A DNA stretch of 64,000 nucleotides, taken from NCBI GenBank assembly GCA_024195265.1, contig JAJLRJ010000004.1:41850988-41914987 (forward strand), written 5' to 3'. Within the stretch, counting starts at the first letter, position 1; every line of letters begins with the position of its first letter. Below, one piece after another: positions 1 to 12,140 of the stretch. Both the position numbers and the translations under genes were made by a program. The DNA is from Dendrophyllia cribrosa (Eukaryota > Cnidaria > Anthozoa > Scleractinia > Dendrophylliidae). The notes beneath the pieces are model-generated. The model ran no database searches and was not told where the DNA came from. It saw only the letters and a program-made list of their open reading frames with translations.

Positions 1-3000
1 CTCTGTCAATCAAAAGGTAACACGTGCTCGTCAGGTCCCCCCGGTCCACCAGGACCAAGGGGAGAGAAAGGAACCCGGGGACGAAGAGGACTGAAAGGAA
101 GACCTGGGAACAAAGGGGATAGAGGCTATATGGGATCGCCGGGAAAGAGCGGCAAGCAAGGCATTATGGGTCCCGAGGGGCTGAAAGGCGAAGCTGGATC
201 CAAAGGGCAAAAAGGAGATATAGGGCCCGCTGGCATGCGGGGTGCTAAAGGAGAACCTGGTGAATCAATTTCAGCTCCTGTTGTTGCTGTTTCTCCTGAG
301 ACGTTGACAGTTAACGAAAGTGGGACAGCTTCATTTCAGTGTTCAGTCAGTGGTAATCCTCAGCCTACAGTAGTGTGGAGTAAACTAGACAATCGATCAG
401 AAATAGGCCAGTCAGCGGTTTCAAGAGGACAGTTGTTTTTACAAAATGTAAAAGCAAGTGACTCAGGCGCTTATCGCTGTTCAGCAGCAAACATCTTAGG
501 ACAGGCGCAGGCACATTTGAAGCTTGTAGTGAATGGTATGTTTTTTTTTATATATTTATTTAATAGTATGCATCGCTTACAGTGCGGCTACTGTTACCGG
601 GGTCACCCAGACAAAGTTAACCAATCACATAACAGAACGAGAACAATAGATTCCAACATTTTTTACTTTAGCCAATGAAATGTCGAGTACAGAACAATGA
701 AATTTCAACTTGTTCGTTGGCCATGAAAACAGATCAATACAAGTTTTGGTTGTACAGCGTTGAATTTTCAATTAACTTCGATTCCATCCCTTTTGAACTT
801 GACTTGTTTTAACAACGCGATTTGGAAGGCTAATGTCGGCGATTCAAATGAAAGAGAAACTCCAAACTGTGTGAAAATATGGAATGCGACGGCTGTACCG
901 TATGTCTACACAAATAAAAGTGCTGGTGGTGGATTTAAAATAATTTGTTCGGTCGTAACAGATTCAAGTTTTCTCTACGGCGTCAACGTCGGGGTTGGAA
1001 AATAAATACACTTGATGCCAGCGAAAGAAGACATTCTTAATTGCATAAGTACCAGTAGAAGCGACGGTCATAGTTGAGGCAAATTTAAAATTGACCTACG
1101 GATTTGAAAGCAACGAAAAGTCGAAAACACGGCTTGTTCGCCGCTGTGGTTAATTAAGTTTTATGCTCTTTGAGTTCCACGCGTTGGGTTCCGGCAGTCG
1201 GCGGATTAAGCTGAAATAAAATTAAGTAAAAGAGAAATTCCAAACTGCATAAAAACTAAAGAGTATCGGTCGTATAAAAAAGGCGCATTCTTCAACATAT
1301 ATTTCACACTGCCAGAAAATCCATCGATATATTTCAGCGGTTCGCCAGTTGAGTTATTATATTTTCCAGACAATTCAAAACAGTAAATCCAACTCCCTCG
1401 AGATGAATTCATGACAAAAAAAACTCAACCGCTGGACTAGAATTTTTTTTTTCACAGAGTTCGAGGTTTGGTTAATAATTATTTCTATTTTTCGGCATAT
1501 ACAACTATAGACTTTTAATACTTTCACCAAAATGATTTCTTCAAAACCGTCACGACCGCCTTGGGAGATTAAAGAAACCCATCTAGTGCTCAAACCGCAA
1601 AGAAAATCTGCAACGGAAAAAAATCTGACTACAATTTAATGAAAAAGAATTGAAATAAAGGAGCCGTTCTTTTTCAAACGGTTAGAAAATAAATGCTTAT
1701 ATATGCTACGCTGGCAGTGTGCCTTGTAACATTTACAAACAACCAGCGGTTGAGTTGTTATTTTTTCCGAGAATTCAAATCCGCCACGCAATTTGCCCAA
1801 ACATATGGGTTTCGACAAAACGCTGACCCCCGGTCTGCTGACCCCCTACTGACCCCCTACTGACCCCCCAACTGACCCCCTATAAAATTAACAGGGAATA
1901 TCAGAAATAATAGGGACTTTAAGCACCGGGAACCGGAACGGCAACGGCGACGTCGAAACCGAGAAAAGACTGGGCAGAGAACGCGGTCTTGGCGCGAAGT
2001 TACAAATAAACCAGCTACAGAACCGCAACGTTTGCCAAATGTGCAGCTCGGTAGAGGCGGCTCTTTTCCGAAATGTGCTCGCTAAATGAGGTTAGGGAAA
2101 TGCTTCTCATAAGCCGTGTCAAGAAAATAATCAACGACGGGCAGTATATGCTCTTGTACGATTTGAACACGTCCAATAAACTTGACCTGCCGTACGATTC
2201 TTACGACTGTTTTGACTTCGATGGTCTTGAGGACGATTCGTACGGGAGTCCAAAACTTTCGTCAATTTTTGATGTTATTCTTCACTTTTGTTGATCCACA
2301 ATATTAAATGCTCGTTAAGTTTTACGAAGCGCTTCTGGTAAGCGATGTTGATTTGGCTCAGACTAATTTGCGAGCGAGCGACTCATTTCGTGACACTTGA
2401 CCCCAAAGAATACTCCCGTACGGCCAACTTCGATTTGCTATTCGTATGGGAGTCCTAAAACTTTCGACAATTTTCGATGTTATTCTTCACTTTTGTTGAT
2501 CCACAATGAAGATCACCTTTTGCCGTACGTGAGTGATTCTTTTCGATTCTTTTTATTATTATATGTTTCATTATCAATAATTTGAGTGTCTGGGACATCT
2601 AACAAGTTAAGTGTCAAAAAATTAATTCAAATTGTTATAATATATCTGGACATACAAACCAGTTCTTCTCTGTTAACTAAACAACTTGTTAGCAAGGAAA
2701 GGTAGTCTCAATGGAAGAAGCGTTGGAAACAAAAAACCCAATAACAAGATTCCCGTATGAATAACAATAACAAGTTTATAGCGTACGGGAGTACATGGCG
2801 ATGTCACATAAACGAGATTCCTTCGCGTAGCTGAATAAACATCGCTCACAAGAAGCGCTTCGTGAATACAAACAAACGTACAATATTATGGATCGGCATA
2901 ATACATCGAAAATTTTCAAAAGTTTTGGACTTCCGTACGAATAGCAAATCGAAGTTGGCCGTACGGGAGTATTTTTGGACGCGAAAATTTCTTAAGTGTC

Positions 3001-6000
3001 ACGAAATGGGTCGCTCGCTCGCAAATTAGTCTGAGCCAAATCAACATCGCTTACCAGAAGCGCTTCGTAAAACTAAACGAACATTTAATATTGTGGACCA
3101 CCAAAAGTGAAGAATAACCTCGAAAATTGTCGAGAGCTTTGGACTCCCGTACGAATAGCAAATCGAAGTCCGCGTACGGGTGCCGTACGAATAGCCACTG
3201 CGTTAATTTTAATAAATTTGAGCAAAGAAACGTAGTTCTAAGTTTACAAGTTGTAGTGAATTACCACCTCTTTCTCAAAGAAAATGAAGCAATAAATATC
3301 GTTTCCTATTTCTGTATAGTCTTCTTAAACAACATTTAGTGTATTATATCAAAAAGACTGGATAAAACCAAAGAAAAATGATGAATATATACTCACGTTT
3401 TCACACGACGGCAAACCTTGCTATCTGACGTCGGGCCCGGGAAGAGAACGTCTAGATATTTCCCGCCAAACATGCACAATGCGTCATTTGGGTTTTCCCT
3501 GACAGTTTTCGCGTCGCCGGTGCTTAAAGTCCCTAATACTTACTAGAAATACGTGTCTCGCAGAACCTCGCGAAGCTTGGGGGAGCGTGCACCGCCGGTC
3601 GAAACTTTGGTGGCGTCTCGATTTGCGTACGAGGCTTTTCGCCGTTCCACTTTGTTTTCTTTAAAACCAAAAACGTTGGTAGAAGGTCCTTTCGAGGGTT
3701 CGCTTACCGTTTACCGTCCGCCATCTTTGTTTACAATGCTTCTATAGGCTTACATGAAGTAGTAACCTGCGCCATTGTCAGCGGTTGCGATTCCTTTGTT
3801 GCTAGGCAACTGCAGGACACCAACGCGATATATTTCTACAATCTCTCTCCTCCGCAGACGCTCCCACCGGTATTCGCAAAAGGAAATGTAAGAAAAAAAA
3901 AGTGAGCGCGGGGGACCAACATGATCTCCTCTCTGAATTAACGATAATCGTTAATTCTTAAATTGCTCCGAATTTACCATTATAGTTAATTTAGAACACT
4001 GTTTCCCAGGACATTTCAGAAAAGAAGAAATAAAAAAAAAATGTTATTTGGACTGCGGGATTCGAACCCGGAACTACCGCTACTAGGAACGTCTTCTTAC
4101 CACTAGACCACCGAACAACAAGGCGATGGGAAATTAAATCTGCAAGATATTTATTTGAGTCTTGCATAGAATATCATTGATCTACAGTGATTAGGCCTAA
4201 GCGCTGATTTCAAATGGTTAGCTTTTTGTTGAGGTTTGGTGATCAAGCTTTTCCATTTACTTTCTAAAGTTATTTTCAAGCGAGTGATTTATAGGCTTAC
4301 TACAGGGTGTAGAATAAGCGCATGAATTTTATTATGTTAAAAAATTGAGGTTTGCTCAACCAGCAGCATGGTGGTCTAGTGGTTAGAAGAGAGGATATGC
4401 AGCGAAGGATCGTAGAGGCCGTAGGTTCGAGTCCTGTCCGAACACTAGGGATTGTTCTTTTTCAACAAAAATGCTGATTTCCCAGAATTCCTTTCAGACT
4501 GTCAGTGTTCTAAATTAACTATAATCGTAAATTCAGAGCAATTTGAGAATTAACGATAATCGTTAATTCAGAGAGGAGGACGGGTTGGGGGGACACGCTT
4601 TCTTTTCCCCTCTCCCCAGCCTCCTAGTGGCACAAAAAGGCCTCTGCGGAGGAGAGAGGATTTCAATAAAAGGCCAAGTTTCGAATTCGAAGTCTTGTCA
4701 CGACGAACATTATGGCGAAGTTGTAAATGAAATATCATAACCTACCTGATGACGTGATAAAATTTATACAAACAGCCAAACTGAAATCGTCGTGAAGCAG
4801 AAACAGAAACGTCTTTTGAGAATGGCGGCAGAGAGAGGAGAGACCGACGGAATGCTGGGACAGAAAGTAAGCGCGAGGACTGGTTCTTAATTGTTTTTAT
4901 AGTGCACGGACTTCTTGGAAAATCCTGGTAAGTTAATTTATATCATTTCTGATTTTACCCTGTTAATTTTATAGGGGGTCAGTTGGGGGGTCAGTAGGGG
5001 GTCAGTAGGGGGTCAGCAGACCGGGGGTCAGCGTTTTGTCGAAACCCCAAAGATACGGCTGTCGCGTTTACTGCTTTCATAGAGTTTGAAATCAGTTCTC
5101 GCTCACTTGCATGACACATGACATTCATTCATGTAGCATGTGAAACTACTCACATTTTTAAATCGAAAAGTCAACGCTCGCCAAAGCTTTATTCAACATA
5201 AGCTTCACGAGTGAACAAGTTGAAATTTCATTGTTCTGTACTCGACATTTTATTGGCTGAAGTTAAAAATGTTGGAATCTATTGTCCTCGTTCTGCTTTG
5301 TGATTGGTTAACTTTGTCCGGGTGACCCCGGTAACAGTAGCCGCACTGTAACGGGTTCGCATCAGACGAAAAGTATTTTCATCTACTCCGCAATTTCAAG
5401 ATACTTATGGCCTGGCGCACGCTACTGGTGTACACGAGCGTAACACCGTGCTTATGCACTAATTCACGCTTCTGTGAAAGGCACGAATTTTGTGCTAAAG
5501 CACAGGGGAAAAAAGATAGAAGCACAAGTTAGGCACATTTTAGGCACAGACAAGGCACAGGTTTGGCACGTTTTGCAGAAGGCTTAGGCACAGCTTAGTA
5601 CGGTGGCCCATAGGGACAAAACACTTCCCAGAATCCAAAACACTTCCCAGAATCCAAAAACACTTCCCAGAATCCAAAACACTTCCCAGAATCCAAAAAC
5701 ACTTCCCAGAATCCAAAACACTTCCCAGAATCCAAAAACACTGCCCAGAATCCAAAAACACTGCCCAGAATCCAAAAACACTTCCCAGAATCCAAAAACA
5801 CTTCCCAGAATCCAAAACACTTCCCAGAATCCAGAACACTTCCCAGAATCCAAAAAACTTCCCAGAATCCAAAACACTTCCCTGAATCCAAAACACTTCC
5901 CAGAATCCAGATCCAGGACAGAAGGCCTGGCTACCAAGGAAGACGAGAATTTCGCGCGAGGATTCATTGAGCCGTAAAGCTGCAAGCAAAGCAAGGTAAG

Positions 6001-9000
6001 CTTAAGGTAATATAAAGCTTAACAAACATCAAAAGTAGTAGCTGAAATAAATAAGTTAACTACAAATTATAGATGGTATCCTTTTATTTCCTTGCTAAGC
6101 AGCGTAGAGGACGTATTTCGATCTCAAACCCAACCAAAGATCCAAGCATTATAACCTATTGTGCATATTTGTGCTTTTTTATAATGAAAACCGATACTAA
6201 GGCGACTGCCTTCTTTAAGCTGAATACAGATGACTGTTCTCGTTTTTTTAATTCTTTAAACAAGTAAATCGTTGCAAAACTGAAATACGAACAACTGTAC
6301 TGCAGTAGGTGAGGGAGTGGGGGGGTTTGACTTCGGTGATGGTTTTTGGCGCCATCTTGGTTTGGGGGGGGGGGGGCAAACATGGCTACAATTACAGTGA
6401 ATGTATGGGATTTTGGCGGATTTCGAGCCTTTGTAACTCCGTTCACATTTTTCGGATCTTGACTAAGAATACGAAAATTAGATCATTACAAATGCTACAA
6501 CGTTTGGAAAAACTGAATTAGAAATCTTCTCATGTCACTTGTAATTTCGCAGCAAATTTGCAGTTTTGATTGCAAGGGTTTGTGTGAAGTTTTAAAATTT
6601 TGTTTGCGGCTGTCATAATTTGGTTTTGTTCACCATATTTAACGAAAAGAATCTCATGAAAGATACCTTTTAAAAGATGTATTCTTACTAAGTCAAGATC
6701 CGGAAAAATTACAGAGTTACAGAGGCTCGAAGTCCGCCAAATTCCCATACATTTACTGTAATTGTAGCTATGTTTGCCCCCCCCCCCCCCCCCCCCCCCC
6801 CCAACCAAGATGGCACCAAAAACTGTCACAGAAGTCAAATCCCCCCACTCCCTCACCTACTGCAGTACAGTTGTTCGTATTTCAGTTTTGCAACGATTTA
6901 CTTATTTAAAGGATACAAAAACACGAGAACAGTCATCTGTATTCAGTCTTAAAGAAGGCAGTCGCCTTAGTATCGGTTTTCATTATCAAGCACAATGCAC
7001 AATAGGTTAACATGCTTGGATCTTTAGTTAGGTTTGAGATCGAAATACGTCCTCTACGCTGCTTAGCAAGGAAATAAAAGGATACCATATATAATTTATA
7101 GTTAACTCATTTATTTCAAATACTACTATTGATGTTTGTTAAGCTTTATATTACCTTAAAGCTCACCTTGCTTTGCTTGCAGCTTTACGGCTCAATGAAT
7201 CCTCGCGCGAAAACCTCGTTTCCTTGGTAACCAGGCCTCCTGTCCTGGATCTGGATTCTGGGAAGTGTTCTGCCGTGATTCTGGGAAGTGTTTTGGATTC
7301 TGGGAAGTGTTTTGGATTCAGGGAAGTGTTTTGGATTCTGGGAAGTGTTCTGGATTCTGGGAAGTGTTCTGGATTCTTGGAAGTGTTTTGGATTCTGGGA
7401 AGTGTTTTTGGATTCTGGGAAGTGTTTTTGGATTCTGGGAAGTGTTTTGGATTCTGGGAAGTGTTTTGTCCCTATGGGCCACCGTAGCTTAGGCACAGTT
7501 TAGGCACAGCTTAGGCACGGTTTACGCACGGTTTACGCACATTTAGGCACGTTTTTCGTCCGGGTAAAGGAAAGCCTGTACGAAAATTCTCGGCGAATGA
7601 CCAGCCAGATTCAGTCCGTAAAAAATATGTTTATCAGCGAGAATCGAACGTGACAAGTCATACTGATAATTCGGCTGACACAAGCAAGAAAAACAAATTA
7701 CGAGAATTGAGCGAGAATGGCGAGACATAACAAGTCTGAAAAGTGACCTTCCAAGGGAAAACGTACACTAAGAACGGTTATCCATTAAATGGCCTAAAGC
7801 GTTCAATCACCGTTCGGAAAGCGTTAAAATGGTTAAGGAAAGCATTAAAAGCGTTGGAAAAACCATGCGAATTTTTCTTCCATGCCGTTTGAAGCGTTGA
7901 AAAAAAGCGTTCAAGATTTTCTTCCAGGCCGTTGACGCATTGTAAGGCGTTAGGAAAGTCGTTCAAATTATTCGTTCGGTCCACGGAGTTGTTTTACAAA
8001 AGTCATTTTGAAAAAAACGTTTAACCGGCAGTTTTAAGGCTTACCTTCTCTGTAGTTTGATTTGATTTTTCGTTCTTTGTTCTCGCGAATATTCGACTAT
8101 CGCCGTCATTTCGAGCGTACTTTCGCATCGTTCTCATGATATAAATCTGATAAATTCGCACACGAAAATTCACAAAGCAAATGAAAAAATCGAGGCGAAT
8201 TTTTGAATCGCCAAAACAAAATGAAACATCGGTATAATTGCTTTTCTTTTAACAATTCGAAATAAGCGTTGTTTTCCTCTTTGTAATTATTGTTACTCAT
8301 TTTGGAGACAGATCTTTTTGTCAATAAACACGCAAATCTCTTGCTGAAATGTGATCCGATCGTTTTGACATGGCTACAAATTTATTGCTGAAATTTGACC
8401 AGCGTGTGAAAACACCAGGCAGCGCATCCGATGAATAAAATGACCCATTCCATTTTATAAACCCAAATCGAATGAAAAAACTCTACAAAGTCAATTTGTT
8501 CGAACAACTTTTTAAATGTTTGGTAGTATTTATCTATTAAAAGCAGATGACAAATGGTCAGAAACTAATATCTGTACTATTCTACATTTCCAAACGGCCG
8601 GGAAAGCGGCAGTGCGGGAAGAAAACAAGTAAACACGATAATTGATCTCCCGCCGTCGCTTTCGCTTGGAAAAAAGGTTTCATTGTATGAGGACAATCTT
8701 GCAACTAATCGTCATAACAGTGTGTGACCAAAAAGCGCTGTGACACGAGCGCGATGCCGAAAATAATATTTCCCTGGAAAATTTATCATAACGAACCGTA
8801 CAAAGGCACAATTTAGGCACAATTTAGGCACGATTTAGGAACAATTTAGGCACAACTTAGGCACAACTTTGGCACAATTTACGCACGAAAAAAGAGATAG
8901 TCATGCACACTTTCAGCACAACTTGGGCACACTTTATGCACAACTTGTGCGTGCCAAGGCACACTGTAGAATCCGTAATTCGATCCTACGCACAACGAAG

Positions 9001-12000
9001 CGTATCAGTTTATGTAAAAGAAACGCTGTCTAACCGAGAAAATTGGATTGTAGTTTGAATATGGATTTTCCAAATTGAAAAATGTTACCCCAGGAAATAA
9101 GCTGAACTTATGAGCATTTCGAAAGTATTTTGTTTTGTTAACATAAGAAACGGAACTAAAACCAAATCGATTTTGAAAATTTTTGACCAGGGTGTTTTTG
9201 TAGGTACGTAATATTGGGTTACCTTGCTGCAAATTGCTATAAATTTTTCGATCATTTATAGTCATTCTTAAAATACATAATGCTCATTAGCTATTAACTT
9301 TAACTGCAAAAGAAAAAATGCCTACACTTCATCAAAACGGAGAAATTGTGAATTGTGCGAGGTTAGACTGTAAATGTTACGCGTAGTGTCCAAAATGGCC
9401 TCATTTTTGGTGACTTTTATAAAATTTTCTCTTTTATTCAACCCTATATGCAAAACTAAAATCGTTCACAGGGAAGACATTAATAAACTTTAGGTTTTTA
9501 CCAAATCTCAACTTAATCTGAATTTTCATAATTTCAAAAGAGCTAAATTAAGTGTGAATTTTAGCCGTGTACACCAGTAGCGTGCGCCAGGCCGTATATA
9601 GTGTTTAAAATGCAGCATAGTGCACGGTTTTATCAGGTTTAAAAATTCGTGGTCAGGCAAAGAGTTTCTGCTGTTTTTAATGTTGTTTATGTTGTTGTGT
9701 TGCTGTTGTTGTATTGCTGTTGTTGTTGTTGTTGTTGTTGTTGTTGCTGTTGGTGTTGTTGTTGTTTCGACATTTCTTCTGATCAGTTTGCAATCACGTA
9801 TTATCCCGGGCCTAAAACAAAAACATATATATTACTATAGAGCCTATTGGGCTTTTTATATTTGACGCCCAATTAGTGAGGCGTAAAAAGATATCTCTAC
9901 GTAGTCCTAGTATGGTATTTACAGTCCAATTCAGTGACGAAATGCAATTAACATTGTGCAGAATAATACCAACAACAAGCCAGCAGGAAAAGAAGGCTAA
10001 AGTTTTTAAATGACCAATGAAGCAACTTGTATCGAAATGTATGTAGAACTCCTTTTTTGAGTTGAAATAACCAGAAAAAAGCAATCCCAGTCCATACAAA
10101 TTTGACACAACATTTGTTTTGTTTCAGTTCGTCCTGGTGTTTCCCTGAATCCGGGACCTCATTACGCCATTGAAGGAAGCAACGTCACTCTTCCAACATG
10201 TCACGTGACTGGGTATCCTGCACCAGTGATCACTTGGAGAAAGACATCCGGTCAGTTACCCCAGGGCAGGGTAAAGATCAAAAACAATACTTTACAAATT
10301 TTAAATGTTCGTAAAGGTGATTCTAGCACATACTTCTGTTCAGCAGTCAACGTTTTAGGAAGCGATGAAAAAGAAGCCCTTTTGGTTGTTGTTTCTCTTC
10401 CCCGTTTCACGGTCAAACCACCTGTAAATGCAGTAGTTCGGCCAGGCGACACATTGAAATTAAACTGCAGCGCTGCTGGGGACCCAAAACCAATCATCAG
10501 CTGGAAAAAACAAGGAGCTCAACTTCCAGTCGGGCGGAGCCAGATGCTATTCAATGGCACTTTGGTTATAAAGGACATGAAAATAAACGATACAGGGAAT
10601 TACGTTTGTGCTGCAACAAGTGCAGGAGTGTTTAACGTGGAAACTATGACCAACATTGAAGTTAAAAACCGCCGCGGTATGTTATGATTGGAGCCACTGT
10701 ATAATTCTAACAAATGACTAAATTCAATTAAATACGTTCCTTGTAGTTTTATATGTGCTTTCTGTTGACAGAAAATACAATTATCAGGTTACAAACAGAA
10801 AGAAATGTAACTGGCTCGCCACTAATATTCTTATTATTCTCATAGCAAGATATTAGCAAGATATAAAGAGATAACTGATGCAAGCCTTTTTTCAAAATCT
10901 TCATTGGGAATATAACGAATGATAATGCACGCCCACAAAATTTCAGCTGTCGTGCCTTTGTGTACCTTTACCATAATTAATTAGAACGAGTAACCAGGGG
11001 CCGGATTCACGAAACCCTCCTAAGTTAAGACATATCCTAACCATTGTTTCTTAACAATAGTCTATTGTCATTCCAACAATAGGCTGTTGTTAAGAAACAA
11101 TACTTAGGATATGTCTTAACTTAGGAGGGTTTCGTGAATCCGGCCCCAGGATTCAGAAACATACCAATGGCTAAAAACTTTCTGTGGTTAAAAATAATTT
11201 AAAAACGAGTAAGCTTTCGTCTTCCAGTCTTAAGCCTTTACAAACTGATGATGGAAAAAGGCGCCGCGTTACATATACAGTTTTTACAACCACACAAAAT
11301 TAAATAAGCAAGTTTCGAAAACGTACAACGGTTTTCGTTTACGTTACGGTTGATTTCATTTTTGAGACCATACAAGAGTCGAGTAACGATGCAAAAAATA
11401 TCAAAACAAAATTAAGATGGTGATGAAGACATTGAGTATGCTTTTTTTCCTTGTTAGTCTTATGTAACGTCGTTTTTAACATAAAATTTGGTTTATCTTC
11501 GACAGATTGTTCTGATCTGTTAAAATCAGGCCATACTCAGAGTGGAGTGTACTCTGTAAACCCAGACGGTAGAGGATCCTTCACTGTCTACTGTGACATG
11601 CGCACTGACGGTGGAGGATGGACCGTGTTCCAGAGAAGACAGGATGGCTCGGTAGACTTCTATCGCGGATGGAACGATTACAAATCAGGATTTGGTCAGC
11701 TGACAGGCGAGTTCTGGTTAGGAAACGATAAGATCCACAGGCTGACGGCCGCTAGATGCAGCTCTCTACGAGTGGAGCTGGAGGACTGGTTCAGAGATAG
11801 AAAGTATGCTAAATATGGCAGGTTCAACATTGGTGATGAGCAGGCGCAGTATCGACTTGAAGTGAGTTCATATTCAGGGACAGCGGGAGATTCGTTTGCT
11901 GAACGACAGAATAATATGGCATTTTCCACAAAAGATAGAGATAATGACAGCGCCGGTAGTGTACAATGTGCTCATGAGTATCCTGGCGCCTGGTGGTACG

Positions 12001-12140
12001 GCGATTGCATCTACTCCAATCTAAACGGAAAATACCAGCAAGGAAAAAAAAATGACGCCAAAGGAGTTGTGTGGTATTACTTCAAAAATAGTTGGTCAAG
12101 TATGAAATTCACTGAGATGAAACTGAGACCGTTATCCTAA
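1..12140 (+). CDS. CniFL copy 1 (collagen-Ig-Ig-Ig-fibrinogen lectin), 5' end outside window
   Basis: Three exons are visible: 1-535, 10128-10676 and 11506-12140 (stop TAA). Exon 1-535 is in frame from base 1 and encodes a Gly-X-Y collagen-like tract followed by an I-set Ig domain (Cys pair in FQC and YRC, central W). The next exon carries two more I-set Ig domains, and the last one a fibrinogen-like (FBG) domain with the [11 protein letters not shown] signature, the calcium-loop motif KDRDND and the pocket motif CIYSNLNG. Donors and acceptors are GT-AG and all junctions are phase 1. The signal-anchor exon present in the other copies must lie upstream of the window. The family matches the cnidarian ficolin-like proteins described in Aiptasia; a role in microbial or symbiont glycan recognition is inferred from FBG lectins. 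The intron from 536 to 10127 is 9.6 kb, against 0.6-1.5 kb in the other copies, because transposons have inserted into it. Confidence 0.88.
2165..3190. repeat. Foldback C nested in element B
   Basis: The arms at about 2165-2510 and 2880-3190 are inverted copies of each other. They share the CGTACGGGAGT motif, the GACCCATTTCGTGACACTT-type block and the GCGATGTTGATTTGGCTCAG block. The structure is strongly diverged and contains only short chance reading frames. Confidence 0.6.
3841..4662. mobile_element. TIR element D containing two tRNA-like segments
   Basis: The ends CTCTCTCCTCCGCAGA at 3841 and the inverse TCTGCGGAGGAGAGAG at about 4642-4657 define the element. A subterminal inverted pair contains GAATTAACGATAATCGTTAA. 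Two tRNA-like segments lie inside: about 4043-4112 on the - strand and about 4369-4437 on the + strand. Each has an A-box-like TGGTCTAGTGG and a B-box-like GGTTCGA followed by a pyrimidine-rich stretch. The cloverleafs are imperfect, so these are probably tRNA-derived relics rather than working tRNA genes. Confidence 0.5.
5409..9593. mobile_element. 4.2-kb TIR element in intron of CniFL copy 1
   Basis: Inverted ends of about 27 bp, beginning GGCCTGGCGCACGCTACTGG, lie at 5409-5435 and 9567-9593. Copies 3 and 4 carry the uninterrupted intron at this point (CAAGACATTTATGTAGTGTT), so the insertion is specific to copy 1. TAT is seen next to both ends but the exact target duplication is ambiguous. 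Inside are a large foldback (5599-7496) and short direct repeats of the type TTAGGCACA at 5520-5600, 7495-7550 and 8805-8960. The remaining interior (7550-8800 and 8960-9566) shows no gene I recognise. Confidence 0.72.
5599..7496. repeat. Large foldback with mirrored minisatellite arms
   Basis: The two arms (5599 to about 6470 and about 6680 to 7496) are inverted copies of one another. Each begins with a minisatellite built on CTTCCCAGAATCCAAAACA: about 15 units on the left at 5625-5915 and about a dozen in inverse orientation at 7255-7465. Towards the centre the arms carry a homopolymer, 13 G at 6364-6376 and 26 C at 6777-6802. The flanks AGCTTAG on both sides look like a 7-8 bp target duplication. 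The long frames across the minisatellite are repeat artefacts. Confidence 0.75.
9687..9768 (+). repeat. (TTG)n microsatellite in intron
   Basis: A run of TTG/TGT triplets with a few interruptions occupies this part of the intron of copy 1. Shorter versions occur at the same place in copy 3 (about 28385-28443) and copy 4 (about 40935-40977). It is therefore ancestral to the duplications and variable in length. Confidence 0.8.
10997..11147. repeat. Near-perfect snap-back MITE in intron 3 of CniFL copy 1
   Basis: The 151-bp segment folds on itself. It starts GGGGCCGGATTCACGAAACC and ends with the inverse, with a short loop around 11070. The corresponding intron of copy 3 lacks it, so it is an insertion after duplication. 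Confidence 0.78.

Larger units (their letters stand above)
1807..5047. mobile_element. TIR element B nested in element A
   Basis: Inverted ends of about 105 bp start GGGTTTCGACAAAACGCTGA and run into short direct repeats of the type TGACCCCCTAC. The left end is 1807-1911 and the right end 4943-5047. The flanks CAAACATAT and CAAAGATAC look like a 9-bp target duplication with two mismatches, as in Mutator-like elements, but this is weak. The element encloses further inverted structures, C at 2165-3190 and D at 3841-4660. No transposase domain was seen, so the class remains uncertain. Confidence 0.65.
580..5348. mobile_element. TA-flanked TIR DNA element A in intron of CniFL copy 1
   Basis: Inverted terminal repeats of about 138 bp lie at 580-718 and 5211-5348, starting CAGTGCGGCTACTGTTACCG. 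They are bounded by TA at 578-579 and 5349-5350. Removing the element plus one TA recreates the intron sequence seen in CniFL copies 3 and 4 (the stretch around CATCGCTTAAC), which is direct empty-site evidence. The CAGTG end and TA duplication fit the Tc1/mariner superfamily. I see no transposase, so this is a non-autonomous element. Its own interior (719-1806 and 5049-5210) contains a diverged internal repeat near 846-880 and 1227-1260 and no gene I recognise. Confidence 0.8.

Noticed and set aside
4043..4112. Functional tRNA on the - strand
   Set aside because: The A and B boxes are present but the acceptor stem does not pair; it lies inside a TIR element.
5625..5915. CRISPR-like array
   Set aside because: Units are contiguous and nearly identical with no spacers, and the window is animal DNA.
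5540..5994. Several overlapping long frames rich in DSGKCFG or TLPRIQN repeats
   Set aside because: They are translations of the 19-20 bp minisatellite, open in many frames because the unit has few stops.
6530..7010. Proline-rich frames starting at a poly-C tract
   Set aside because: Produced by the 26-C homopolymer inside a foldback.
7173..7503. Frames on both strands over the right minisatellite arm
   Set aside because: Mirror image of the left arm; repeat-driven, without start context or splice logic.
9620..9865. Valine- or cysteine-rich membrane-like frame
   Set aside because: Translation of the TTG microsatellite in an intron.
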